64,000 bases of DNA from Thermasporomyces sp036564245. GTDB taxonomy: Bacteria > Actinomycetota > Actinomycetes > Propionibacteriales > Actinopolymorphaceae. The stretch lies in assembly GCA_036564245.1 (NCBI GenBank), contig DATCKU010000067.1, forward strand, positions 29,552-93,551. Direction: 5' to 3'. The number at the start of each line of letters is the position of its first letter. Position 1 is the stretch's first letter. The notes beneath the pieces are model-generated. The model did no database searches and was not told the origin of the DNA. It saw only the letters and a list, made by a program, of their open reading frames with translations. The position numbers were made by a program, and so were the translations under genes. This document shows, one piece after another, positions 42,896 to 51,148 of this stretch.

Positions 42896-45799
42896 ATGGT
42901 GGGGGGACAGGCCCTGCTGGGCCAACCCGTGTCCCGGGGGCTGGACGCGTGGGCACGCCTGGCCGACGACGATCTACCCACGCCTGACAGCCATCCGTTC
43001 GTCGAACTCGCCCGGTCGGTCCTGGGCGACGACTGGCGGGTCGTCACGGACGGCTCCTGGTGCGCGGCCCTCCCACCGGAACCTCCGACTCAGCGGCAGG
43101 CGTGGCTGCTGCATGTCTCCGCCGCTCCCCATGCCGCGTACCAGGTGCTCGACCAGGCCCTTCCCGTCCTTCGTGAGTACGAAGCCGCCTTCACCTTCGC
43201 CGCCGACGACTCCCTCGTCGCCTGGTTGACGAGCCGCGACCGCGACCCGGAGACGGCCTGCCGATTCCTCACCGTCTACCCCCGCGACGACGAGCAGGCA
43301 CCCCGCCTTGCTGCAGACCTGGACGCGGCGACCCAGGACCTGCCAGGTCCACGGATCGTGGCCGACCGTCCGCTCCGGCCCGGAAGCCTCGTGCACTACC
43401 GGTACGGGTCTTTCCAGGACACGTACGAGCTGGACGACGACGGTGTTCTGCGACCTGTGCTCGTCGCACCCGACGGCAGCCGTGTCGAGGACCGTCGCGA
43501 CATCTGGCGGCCACCGACCTGGGCGAGCTCACCGTTCGACAGCCGGACCGACGAAGCGGCCACGGACGAACGACCGCGTCCGCGCGCCCTTCTACGTCGC
43601 GGCGATGTCGTGGCCGAGCGGTACGTCGTCGCGCACGTCGTACGACAGCATCCGGCGGGCGGGGTCTACGTCGCCCGCGACCAGCGCACCGACCAGGACG
43701 TGATCCTCAAGCACTCCCGGGCCTACACCGACGTCTCGCTTGATGACTTCGGTGGTGACGGCGGGCGCCCAGGGCGTACGAGGACGACGTTCAGCGCACC
43801 GGATGGTGTGCTCGCCAAGTACACCGACGGCCACGACCGACTCCAGCGCGAAGCGTCCATGCTCGAGTTCCTGTCGGGCCAGGCACCCGTCCCCCGGCTC
43901 GTCGAGCTCTTCGACGACGGCGGCGACCGCTACCTCGCGACGGAGCGGCTGCCGGGGTGTTCGTTGCTGCGGTGGACCAAGAGCCTCACGAGCGACCCCT
44001 CCGACCTCGGGGCGAGCCGCGCGCTCCTCATCGCCCGGCGACTGGTGGCCCTCCTCGCGAGCGTCCACTCGGCCGGTGTGGCCCTCGGCGACCTTGGCCC
44101 GACCAGCATCCTGGTCGGCACGAACGGCTCGCTCTCCTTGGTCGACCTCGAGTCCGCCACCATCATCGGCACCCAAGGCATCGGGACCCAGAGTCGAGGA
44201 CGCGGCAATGCCGCCGGCCGGACCCACGGTCCGGAGAGCGACCTGTGGCAGCTCGGCGCGCTGCTCTTCCTCCTCGGGACCGGTATGGAGCTGGCGCTCC
44301 CCGACGACGAGCCGGCTGATCGCCTGCTGCGCGACCGGGTGGCCGCCGTGCTTCGCACCATGTCGCGCGACTACCGCGCCGCGGAGGTGCTCGCCCCGGC
44401 CGTCCTCGGGCTGCTCGCACCGACCGCCCAGTGCCGCTGGAGCCTGTCGCGCGTCGAGAGCTACCTCGCCAACCCGCATCGACGAGCATCGCCGCTCTTC
44501 GTCGCCCGCGTCGCCATTCCGACCCCCTCCGTCGACCGCCTGATCAACGACGGGCTGGTCGCACTCTGCGAGACCGCGGCCCGCTCCGACACGGACGAGG
44601 TCACGAACGGCACGTCGCGGGGCACGGATCCGTTCGCGGTCCGACACGGTCTCGCCGGCGTGCTGGGCACGCTCGTGCAGGGTGCGAGAACGAGACCAGA
44701 CGTCGGCGGTGACGGCGGCCTGATGCAGGCGATCCGCGACGCCGCCTCCGCCGTCGCCGGTGGTGAGCCACCGGGCGAGATCGGCCGCGTCCTGCCAGGT
44801 CTCTGGACCGGTCGCGCCGGGATCGCCGTCGCCCTCGCCGACGCCGGCCACGTGCTTGCCGAGGCAGGTGACGCCGACGAGGGATGGCAGCTCGTGTCAC
44901 GTGGAGTCGAGATCATCCACTCGCTGCCGACCACGTGGCCGGTGCCCGGCGTAGCGCACGGCCTCGCCGGTGCCGGACTCGCCAGCCTTCAGGTCCTGCG
45001 GCGCTGGCGCGACTTCCTCGAGGGCGATCGGCCGCCGCTCGACACTGCACCAACCGAGGAAGCACGGGTCGACGATCCGCGTCAGGCGACCGACCCACTC
45101 CTCGGCCAGGCTCTCGCCATCGCCGACCACCTTCAGCGGGCCGTCGTGGACGGACCGCATGGGCTCCTCTGGCGGATCCCGAATGACGCATGGTCGCGAA
45201 TGGCAGGCGCCTGTCACTACGGGTTCGCCCACGGGGTGGCCGGGATCGGGTACCTCCTCCTCGCCGTCTCCGAACACACTGGAGACGAGTCGTACGCCAA
45301 GCTCGCTCGTGAGCTCGGCCACACGCTGTGTCAGGCCACCCACATCGACGCCGATGGTGCGGCATGGTGGCCGGTCGGCCCCGATGACCGAGCGCCGGTC
45401 TCGCCGCTGCGTTCGGACTCCGCAGGCGTCGGCACGTTCCTGCTCCGTCTCTACGCCGCGACCGGCGAACCCGCGATCGGGGCGTACGCCAGCGCCGCCG
45501 CGCTCGCCGCGTACAAGGGACGGTGGCAGGACCGCCCGGACGCCTGCTGCCACCTCGCCGACTGCGGCCACTACCTGCTCGATGCGGCGCAGCTCCTCGG
45601 CGACGATCCGTACCGCTCCTGGGCGGAAGACCTCGCCGAGGCCATGGCGGTCCGGCACTGTCGGCGAAAGGGGCGGCTGCTGCTCGGCCCCGAACCCCGG
45701 GCCACCTCGAATGCCGTCTCGTTCCTGCTCCGGCTGCAGGACGCGGGCCCCCGCCCGTGGCTCCCCGACATCCCGACGATTCGTACGATGCCGGGGTGA
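42896..45799 (+). CDS. Class III/IV lanthionine synthetase-like (lyase-kinase-cyclase)
   Basis: 967 residues from ATG 42896. Residues 60-215 are the phosphoserine-lyase-type N-terminal domain (CRFLTVYPRDDEQAPRLA, then DRPLRPGSLVHYRYGSF). Residues 236-560 are a kinase domain with Lys 272 in VILKHS, GVALGDLGPTSILV in place of the catalytic loop and LVDLES in place of DFG. Residues about 630-967 are a LanC-like barrel: AHGLAGAG, CHYGFAHGVAGIG (Cys 773) and ACCHLADCGHYLLD (Cys 884, Cys 885, His 886). The usual WC-containing motif is replaced by RSDS at 839-842. Such enzymes dehydrate and cyclise Ser/Thr/Cys peptides. No precursor peptide gene was found. Confidence 0.85.
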   Translation: MVGGQALLGQPVSRGLDAWARLADDDLPTPDSHPFVELARSVLGDDWRVVTDGSWCAALPPEPPTQRQAWLLHVSAAPHAAYQVLDQALPVLREYEAAFTFAADDSLVAWLTSRDRDPETACRFLTVYPRDDEQAPRLAADLDAATQDLPGPRIVADRPLRPGSLVHYRYGSFQDTYELDDDGVLRPVLVAPDGSRVEDRRDIWRPPTWASSPFDSRTDEAATDERPRPRALLRRGDVVAERYVVAHVVRQHPAGGVYVARDQRTDQDVILKHSRAYTDVSLDDFGGDGGRPGRTRTTFSAPDGVLAKYTDGHDRLQREASMLEFLSGQAPVPRLVELFDDGGDRYLATERLPGCSLLRWTKSLTSDPSDLGASRALLIARRLVALLASVHSAGVALGDLGPTSILVGTNGSLSLVDLESATIIGTQGIGTQSRGRGNAAGRTHGPESDLWQLGALLFLLGTGMELALPDDEPADRLLRDRVAAVLRTMSRDYRAAEVLAPAVLGLLAPTAQCRWSLSRVESYLANPHRRASPLFVARVAIPTPSVDRLINDGLVALCETAARSDTDEVTNGTSRGTDPFAVRHGLAGVLGTLVQGARTRPDVGGDGGLMQAIRDAASAVAGGEPPGEIGRVLPGLWTGRAGIAVALADAGHVLAEAGDADEGWQLVSRGVEIIHSLPTTWPVPGVAHGLAGAGLASLQVLRRWRDFLEGDRPPLDTAPTEEARVDDPRQATDPLLGQALAIADHLQRAVVDGPHGLLWRIPNDAWSRMAGACHYGFAHGVAGIGYLLLAVSEHTGDESYAKLARELGHTLCQATHIDADGAAWWPVGPDDRAPVSPLRSDSAGVGTFLLRLYAATGEPAIGAYASAAALAAYKGRWQDRPDACCHLADCGHYLLDAAQLLGDDPYRSWAEDLAEAMAVRHCRRKGRLLLGPEPRATSNAVSFLLRLQDAGPRPWLPDIPTIRTMPG

Positions 45800-46800
45800 C
45801 ACGCGATGCCAGCAGCACGGCGGCCCAGGCACCGACGATCCCGCACGGTGACACCGCCCAGCGACCCGACTGGCTCGAGCTGCCCGAGGATCTTCGCGAA
45901 CGCATCGAGGCTCGGCTGGGCGGTCGGGTCACGGCAGTCGCGAGCCAGCGTTCCGGCTTCACCTCGGGTTTCGCGGCTCGGCTCCTCGTCGAGGGCGGCG
46001 GCAGCCACTTCGTGAAGGCGAGTGCCACCTTTGCCGACGCCTACCGTGCCGAGGCCCGCATCGTTCCGCGGCTGCCCGACGGCGTGCCGACGCCAGCGCT
46101 CCGGTGGGCCCTGGAGCACGGCGACTGGGTGGTGTTGTGCTTCGACGACATCCCGGGCCATCCACCCACCCGACCCTGGCGGCCGGACGAGCTCACCAAG
46201 GTCCTCACCACCCTCACCCCCATGGCGGAGGCCCTGACGCCCGCGCCGCCCCAGCTCGTGGTCCCGGAGGCACGGGACTGGATGCGCGAGGACTTCGGCT
46301 ACTGGCGGCGTCTCGTGGATGCAGGTGGCGGATCGACGGCAGCCGCAGCAGACCACAAGAACGCCGACGACCACGCGGTCGACAGGCACCTGACCGAGCT
46401 GGCCGAGCTCGACGACCTGGCGCTCGAAGCGCTGCATGGCGATGCGGTGGTCCACTGCGACCTGCGCGACGACAACGTGATCATGGCCGACGACGGCACG
46501 GTCTGGATCTGCGACTGGAACTGGCCCAGTCGCGCGGCGCCCTGGCTCGACCTCCTCACGATCCTGATCTCCGCCCACGGTGACGGCTACGACGCCACCG
46601 CGCTCTTCACTGCCCATCCCCTCGGTGCCGACGTAGACCCGGAGGCTGTGGACGCCGCCCTCGCCGGTCTGGGCGGATACTTCACGCGGGCGTCACAGCT
46701 TCCGACGGTCGAGGACTCGCCTTTTCTTCGTACGCATCACGCGTGGTACGCCCAGGCGTGCCTGTCCTGGCTCGCCGTACGCCGCGGTTGGGTGGGCTGA
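45796..46800 (+). CDS. Aminoglycoside phosphotransferase-fold kinase-like protein 2
   Basis: 334 residues. GTG 45796 overlaps the synthetase stop (GTGA), so translation is coupled. Catalytic loop VVHCDLRDDNVIMADDG and Asp in VWICDWNW are intact. Paralogue of the protein at 41749. A tight link to a peptide-modifying synthetase suggests phosphorylation of a small molecule or peptide in the same pathway. Self-protection is another possibility. It ends 3 bp before the next gene. Confidence 0.85.
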   Translation: MTRDASSTAAQAPTIPHGDTAQRPDWLELPEDLRERIEARLGGRVTAVASQRSGFTSGFAARLLVEGGGSHFVKASATFADAYRAEARIVPRLPDGVPTPALRWALEHGDWVVLCFDDIPGHPPTRPWRPDELTKVLTTLTPMAEALTPAPPQLVVPEARDWMREDFGYWRRLVDAGGGSTAAAADHKNADDHAVDRHLTELAELDDLALEALHGDAVVHCDLRDDNVIMADDGTVWICDWNWPSRAAPWLDLLTILISAHGDGYDATALFTAHPLGADVDPEAVDAALAGLGGYFTRASQLPTVEDSPFLRTHHAWYAQACLSWLAVRRGWVG

Positions 46801-46803
46801 CCC

Positions 46804-47775
46804 GTGAACCCGGTGATCCGTACGTACGACCTCACCAAACGATTCCCGCGCGTCACCGCACTCGACCAGCTCAACCTCGAGGTGCGGCCCGGCATCACCG
46901 GGCTGGTCGGCGCGAACGGCGCCGGAAAGTCCACCTTGATCAAGATCCTGCTCGGATTGCTCGAGCCGACCGCCGGACGCGCCGAGGTCCTCGGCTTCGA
47001 CGTTGCGCGGGACGGAACGCAGATCCGGCGACACGTCGGCTACATGCCCGAGCACGACTGCACACCGCCGGACGTCTCGGCAACCGAGTTCGTGGTCCAC
47101 ATGGCCCGCATGTCGGGCCTCCCCGCGACGAACGCTCGCGAGCGGACCGCCGACACGCTGCGGCACGTCGGCCTGTACGAGGAGCGCTACCGGCCGATCG
47201 GCGGCTACTCGACCGGTATGCGGCAGCGGGTCAAGCTGGCCCAGGCGTTGGTGCACGACCCTCGTCTGGTGCTCCTCGACGAGCCGACCAATGGGCTGGA
47301 CCCGGTGGGTCGCGACGACATGCTCAACCTGATCCGCCGCATCGGGCGGGAGTTCGGCATCTCGGTCCTCGTGACGTCGCACCTGTTGGGCGAGCTCGAG
47401 CGCATCTGCGACCACATCGTCATCATCGACGGCGGTCGGCTGCTGCGGTCGTCCGCGACGGCTGAGTTCACACAGGCGACCCACCAGGTCGCGGTCGAGG
47501 TGCTGAGCTTCGACACCGACCCGGTCGCCGGCCGTGACCGCTTCGGCGCCGCCCTTGCCGCGCGAGGACTTCGGGTCGAACCCGACGGAGGGACGCTCGT
47601 GATCGACGTACCGGACGAGGCGTGCTTCGACCTCATCCGCGACACGGCGGCGGATCTGCAGCTCGGCCTGGTCCGGATGCAGCGTCGCCGGCACCGGATC
47701 GACGAGGTCTTCCGGACGCACGACCCGACGCCACCCCACACCCCAGGAGGTCCTCAGCATGTCGCTACCTCCTGA
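46804..47775 (+). CDS. ABC transporter ATP-binding protein (pair 1)
   Basis: 323 residues from GTG 46804. Walker A GANGAGKST (near 36-44), signature YSTGMRQRV, Walker B LVLLDEPTNGLDP and switch His in TSHLLGELE are intact. ABC-2-type exporter ATPase with a C-terminal extension of about 90 residues. It overlaps the permease gene at 47759 by 17 nt. It is likely an exporter component of the operon that begins at 42896. Confidence 0.92.
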   Translation: MNPVIRTYDLTKRFPRVTALDQLNLEVRPGITGLVGANGAGKSTLIKILLGLLEPTAGRAEVLGFDVARDGTQIRRHVGYMPEHDCTPPDVSATEFVVHMARMSGLPATNARERTADTLRHVGLYEERYRPIGGYSTGMRQRVKLAQALVHDPRLVLLDEPTNGLDPVGRDDMLNLIRRIGREFGISVLVTSHLLGELERICDHIVIIDGGRLLRSSATAEFTQATHQVAVEVLSFDTDPVAGRDRFGAALAARGLRVEPDGGTLVIDVPDEACFDLIRDTAADLQLGLVRMQRRRHRIDEVFRTHDPTPPHTPGGPQHVATS

Positions 47776-48673
47776 CCCGACAGCCCCGGCAGCGTCGCCT
47801 GGGGGCGTGATCCACGACATCGGCTACCGGCGGTACGACGGACCGCGCCTCGGCCGACGGCACGTGCTTGCCAGCCTGTTCGTCGCGAGCCTGCGCTCCA
47901 CCTACGGACTCGGGCGCTCGGCGAAGGCCAAGGTCCTGCCCTTCCTGCTGCTCACCACGATGCTCCTGCCGGCGCTGATCGTCGTCGCCGTGATGATCTA
48001 CGTACGCCTGCCCAACCTGCCACTGCCGTACGAGCGGTACGCCATCGTGACCCAGGCGCTGACCGGGATCTTCGTGGCCGCCCAGGCGCCCCAGCTCTTC
48101 TCCCGAGATCTTCGGTATCGGACGATCAGCCTGTACTTCTGTCGGCCCCTCACCCGGCTCGACTACGTCGTGGCCAGGTTCGCCGCGCTGGCCGCCTCGC
48201 TCGCCATCCTGATGCTTGCTCCCCTGCTGCTGCTCTACGTCGGCGCGCTGTTCGCGAAGCTCCCGGCCGGCGACCATACGACGGAGTTGGCGAAAGCCGC
48301 CGTCGGCGTCCTGGTCCTCGCTCTCGTCCTCGCCGGCCTCGGCAGCCTGATCGCGTCGTTCACCTCACGGCGAGGCTTCGGTGTCGCCGCCATCATCGCC
48401 GTCCTGCTGACGAGCTACACCGGGGTGACGATCGCGATGGGTATCACGTCGTTCGCAGACCACGACGTGCTCGCTGGGTATCTCGGCCTGCTGTCGCCCT
48501 TCACGCTGGTCGACGGGCTGCAGGTGGTGGTCTTCGACGCCGAGTCCTCCTCCGTCGCAGCACCACCCGACGGGGCGGTGGCCGTTCTCGCGTACGTCGG
48601 CGCGGCCGTCGGGTTCATCGCCGGATCCTTCGGTCTTCTCGTCCACCGTTACCGAAGGGTGGCCGCCGCATGA
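47759..48673 (+). CDS. ABC-2-type permease (pair 1)
   Basis: 304 residues, six hydrophobic segments between about 60 and 300. It starts with a Pro-rich soluble stretch, then VIHDIGYRRYDGPRLGRRHV, a motif common in actinobacterial ABC-2 permeases paired with the upstream type of ATPase. Overlap with that gene supports a complex. Substrate unknown. Confidence 0.88.
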   Translation: MSLPPDPTAPAASPGGVIHDIGYRRYDGPRLGRRHVLASLFVASLRSTYGLGRSAKAKVLPFLLLTTMLLPALIVVAVMIYVRLPNLPLPYERYAIVTQALTGIFVAAQAPQLFSRDLRYRTISLYFCRPLTRLDYVVARFAALAASLAILMLAPLLLLYVGALFAKLPAGDHTTELAKAAVGVLVLALVLAGLGSLIASFTSRRGFGVAAIIAVLLTSYTGVTIAMGITSFADHDVLAGYLGLLSPFTLVDGLQVVVFDAESSSVAAPPDGAVAVLAYVGAAVGFIAGSFGLLVHRYRRVAAA

Positions 48674-48701
48674 GCCACAGCATGTATCGCGGAGGCCCGT
48701 C

Positions 48702-49739
48702 ATGAGCACGACACCGCGTGGCGCCATGGAGCCGACCGGACCCGCGCCGGTCAGCCCGCCGCCGGCTGCCCCGCCGCCGGGTGGCACGGTCACCCGTGGC
48801 GTGGTGCGGCTGGATCGTGTGTCACGGTGGTACGGCAACGTGGTCGCGGTCAACGACGTGACGATGACGCTCGGCCCCGGAGTCACCGGCCTTCTCGGAC
48901 CGAACGGTGCCGGCAAGTCCACACTGATCCACCTGATGGCCGGCTTCCTCGCGCCCTCGGCGGGAACCGTCACCCTCGATGGCGTACCCGTCTGGCACAA
49001 CCACCTGGCGTACCGGCGGATCGGACTCGTGCCGGAGAGCGACGGCACCTACGACGGGCTCACCGGCTGGCAGTTCGTTCTCGCCAACGCCAAGCTGCAC
49101 CGGTTGCCGGACCCGGAAGGTGCCGCGCGGAAGGCGATCGACACGGTGGACATGGCGCATGCCCAGCACCGCCGGATCGGTACGTACTCCAAGGGAATGA
49201 AGCAGCGGATCAAGATGGCCACGGCCCTGGTCCACGAGCCCGCCGTCCTCTTGCTCGACGAACCGTTCAACGGGATGGACCCGCGGCAACGGCTGCACCT
49301 CGCCGATCTGCTGCGGGCGATGGGCGCGCAGGGACGCACGGTGGTGTTCAGCTCGCACATCCTGGAGGAGGTCGAGCAGATCGCCACCCAGATCGAGGTC
49401 GTGGTGGCGGGCCGGCACGCCGCCTCGGGCGACTTCCGCGCGATCCGACGGCTGATGGTGGATCGCCCGCACCGCTATGTGATTCGGTCCAGCGACGACC
49501 GCAAGCTTGCCGCCTGGCTCATCACGGACGGATCGTCGACGGGGGTCGAGGTGGACCAACAGGAGGGATGCCTTCGGGTCCAGGCGGTCGACGTCCCGCG
49601 GTTCACCTGGCTGCTTCCCCAGGTAGCTCGAGACGCCGGCGTGCGGCTCTACGACGTCACACCCGCGGACGAATCCCTCGAGAGTGTCTTCTCCTACCTG
49701 GTCGCAAGGCCAGGCCCGGCTCGCGAGGTCGCGACATGA
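48702..49739 (+). CDS. ABC transporter ATP-binding protein (pair 2)
   Basis: 345 residues from ATG 48702. A Pro-rich N-terminus precedes the ATPase. Walker A GPNGAGKST (near 68-76), signature YSKGMKQRI, Walker B LLLDEPFNGMDP and switch His in SSHILEE. Only about 28 bp follow the first permease. It overlaps the second permease by ATGA. It differs enough from the 46804 ATPase that the two pairs are probably separate transporters or a heteromeric one. Confidence 0.92.
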   Translation: MSTTPRGAMEPTGPAPVSPPPAAPPPGGTVTRGVVRLDRVSRWYGNVVAVNDVTMTLGPGVTGLLGPNGAGKSTLIHLMAGFLAPSAGTVTLDGVPVWHNHLAYRRIGLVPESDGTYDGLTGWQFVLANAKLHRLPDPEGAARKAIDTVDMAHAQHRRIGTYSKGMKQRIKMATALVHEPAVLLLDEPFNGMDPRQRLHLADLLRAMGAQGRTVVFSSHILEEVEQIATQIEVVVAGRHAASGDFRAIRRLMVDRPHRYVIRSSDDRKLAAWLITDGSSTGVEVDQQEGCLRVQAVDVPRFTWLLPQVARDAGVRLYDVTPADESLESVFSYLVARPGPAREVAT

Positions 49740-50452
49740 ACCTCACCATCGCCAGACTCACCACGAGTGCGCTGCTCGGCCGGCGCCGGGCGCTGTTGCT
49801 CGTCATCCTTCCGGCGACCCTGCTCGGCCTGGCGATCCTGGTGCGAGTGGTCGCCGGCCCCGACGCCCCCGTCGGTCAGCCGCTGCTTCACCTGCTCGCG
49901 ATCGGGACCATGGTGCCGTTGCTGGGCCTGATCGCTGGCGCCGGCGTCATCGGGTCTGAGATCGATGAGGGTTCGATCATCTATCTGCTGGCCAAGCCGG
50001 TGCCGCGATCGGTGATCGTGGTGACGAAGCTCGCCGTCGCCGTGGTGTGCCTGCTGACGTTCGCGGCGCTGCCGACCTTCGTGGCTGGTGTGATCATGTC
50101 GGGTCGTGCCGGTGATGTCGCCATCGGGTTCGGCCTCGGCGCCGCGCTGGCGGGTGTCGGCTACGCCGCGGTGTTCCTCCTGCTCGCGGTCGTGACGCGA
50201 CACGCGGTGGTCTTCGGCCTGGCGTACGCGTTGATCTGGGAGAGCTTCGTCGGAGGATTCGTCCCGCGGGCACAGATGCTGAGCATTCAGCAGTGGGCGC
50301 TCGCGGTGGTGGACAAGGTGGTCCGACAGGATGAGATCGAGGCCGTGATGGGCGTCTTCCCGGCGCTGCTCCTGCTGGTCGTGGTCACGGTGGTCGCCAC
50401 GTGCGCCGCAGGTCTGCGCCTGAGGTCGTTGTCCCTCACCGAGTCCCTCTGA
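49736..50452 (+). CDS. ABC-2-type permease (pair 2)
   Basis: 238 residues with about six hydrophobic helices. The stretch GSEIDEGSIIYLLAKPVPRSVIVVTKL (near 80-106) is typical of ABC-2 permeases. ATG at 49736. Last gene of the block that starts at 42896. A repeat/terminator-like element begins 15 bp after its stop. Confidence 0.88.
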   Translation: MNLTIARLTTSALLGRRRALLLVILPATLLGLAILVRVVAGPDAPVGQPLLHLLAIGTMVPLLGLIAGAGVIGSEIDEGSIIYLLAKPVPRSVIVVTKLAVAVVCLLTFAALPTFVAGVIMSGRAGDVAIGFGLGAALAGVGYAAVFLLLAVVTRHAVVFGLAYALIWESFVGGFVPRAQMLSIQQWALAVVDKVVRQDEIEAVMGVFPALLLLVVVTVVATCAAGLRLRSLSLTESL

Positions 50453-50466
50453 CCCCTCCCCTCGGC

Positions 50467-50520
50467 AAATGACCACGTTGCGTGGGCGACTGGCCCCTGG
50501 CCACGGCGTGCATGCCTCGG
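50467..50520 (+). repeat. AAATGACC repeat copy after the ABC permease
   Basis: AAATGACCACGTTGCGTGG can form a CCACG/CGTGG mini-stem, and the copy ends near GTGCATGCC. It starts 15 nt after the stop at 50452. Remaining sequence to rpsT (50521-50688) has no gene seen and should hold the rpsT promoter. Confidence 0.65.
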
Positions 50521-50688
50521 GTGGGTCACGCTCGCCTCGGCCAGTCTCGCGCCCTCCTGCCGGTCGATCTGCCGAGATGCCCCGCGGTTTCCGGTATCCG
50601 GGCGCCCGCTGGTATGCTCATGCGTCGCGCCGGCATGCTGGCGCGTTTTCCAATCCATCCCCAAACGTCCGATCGAGGCAGCACTTTC

Positions 50689-50979
50689 GTGGCGAACATC
50701 AAGTCGCAGATCAAGCGGATCAGGCAGGACGAGCGCCGGAGGCTCCGGAACAAGGCGGTGCGCTCCTCCGTCAAGACGGCGATCCGTCATTTCCGGCGGG
50801 CCGTCGAGGCTGGTGACGCCGAGAGGGCGCAGGAGTACGCCCGTAAGGCCGGCCGCCTGCTCGACAAGGCCGCCTCTAAGGGCGTCATTCACAAGAACCA
50901 GGCGGCGAACAAGAAGTCCGCGATCTTCAAGCGGGCCGCGCAGTTCGAGAAGCAGCTGGAGAAGTCAGGCACCAGCTGA
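50689..50979 (+). CDS. rpsT: 30S ribosomal protein S20
   Basis: 96 residues from GTG 50689. It binds 16S rRNA near the body of the small subunit. MANIKSQIKRIRQDERRRLRNKAVRSSVKT and the C-terminal GVIHKNQAANKKSAI are classic S20. Lys/Arg-rich. Single-gene unit convergent with holA. A hairpin lies 21 bp after the stop. Confidence 0.97.
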   Translation: MANIKSQIKRIRQDERRRLRNKAVRSSVKTAIRHFRRAVEAGDAERAQEYARKAGRLLDKAASKGVIHKNQAANKKSAIFKRAAQFEKQLEKSGTS

Positions 50980-51000
50980 GGCGCCCACTACACCCGCCCC

Positions 51001-51095
51001 GCGCGAAATGACCACGTTTGGTGGGTTATTCGCGCCTTGAGGCAGCCTCCTCCCACCGCATGGGTACGACAAGCCTCCGGCGGGGCGGGTCATTT
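51001..51095. repeat. AAATGACC element between rpsT and holA
   Basis: GCGCGAA (51001-51007) pairs with TTCGCGC (51029-51035), enclosing CCAC/GTGG, to make a terminator-like hairpin that includes AAATGACC (51006-51013). The reverse-oriented GGTCATTT occurs at 51088-51095, so the interval is bounded by inverted 8-nt ends. It fills the gap between the convergent genes rpsT and holA. Confidence 0.65.
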
Positions 51096-51148
51096 CCCAT
51101 CTCCGCAAGCAACCGCCGAATCCGTGACTGTCGTTACGGCGTGATCCA

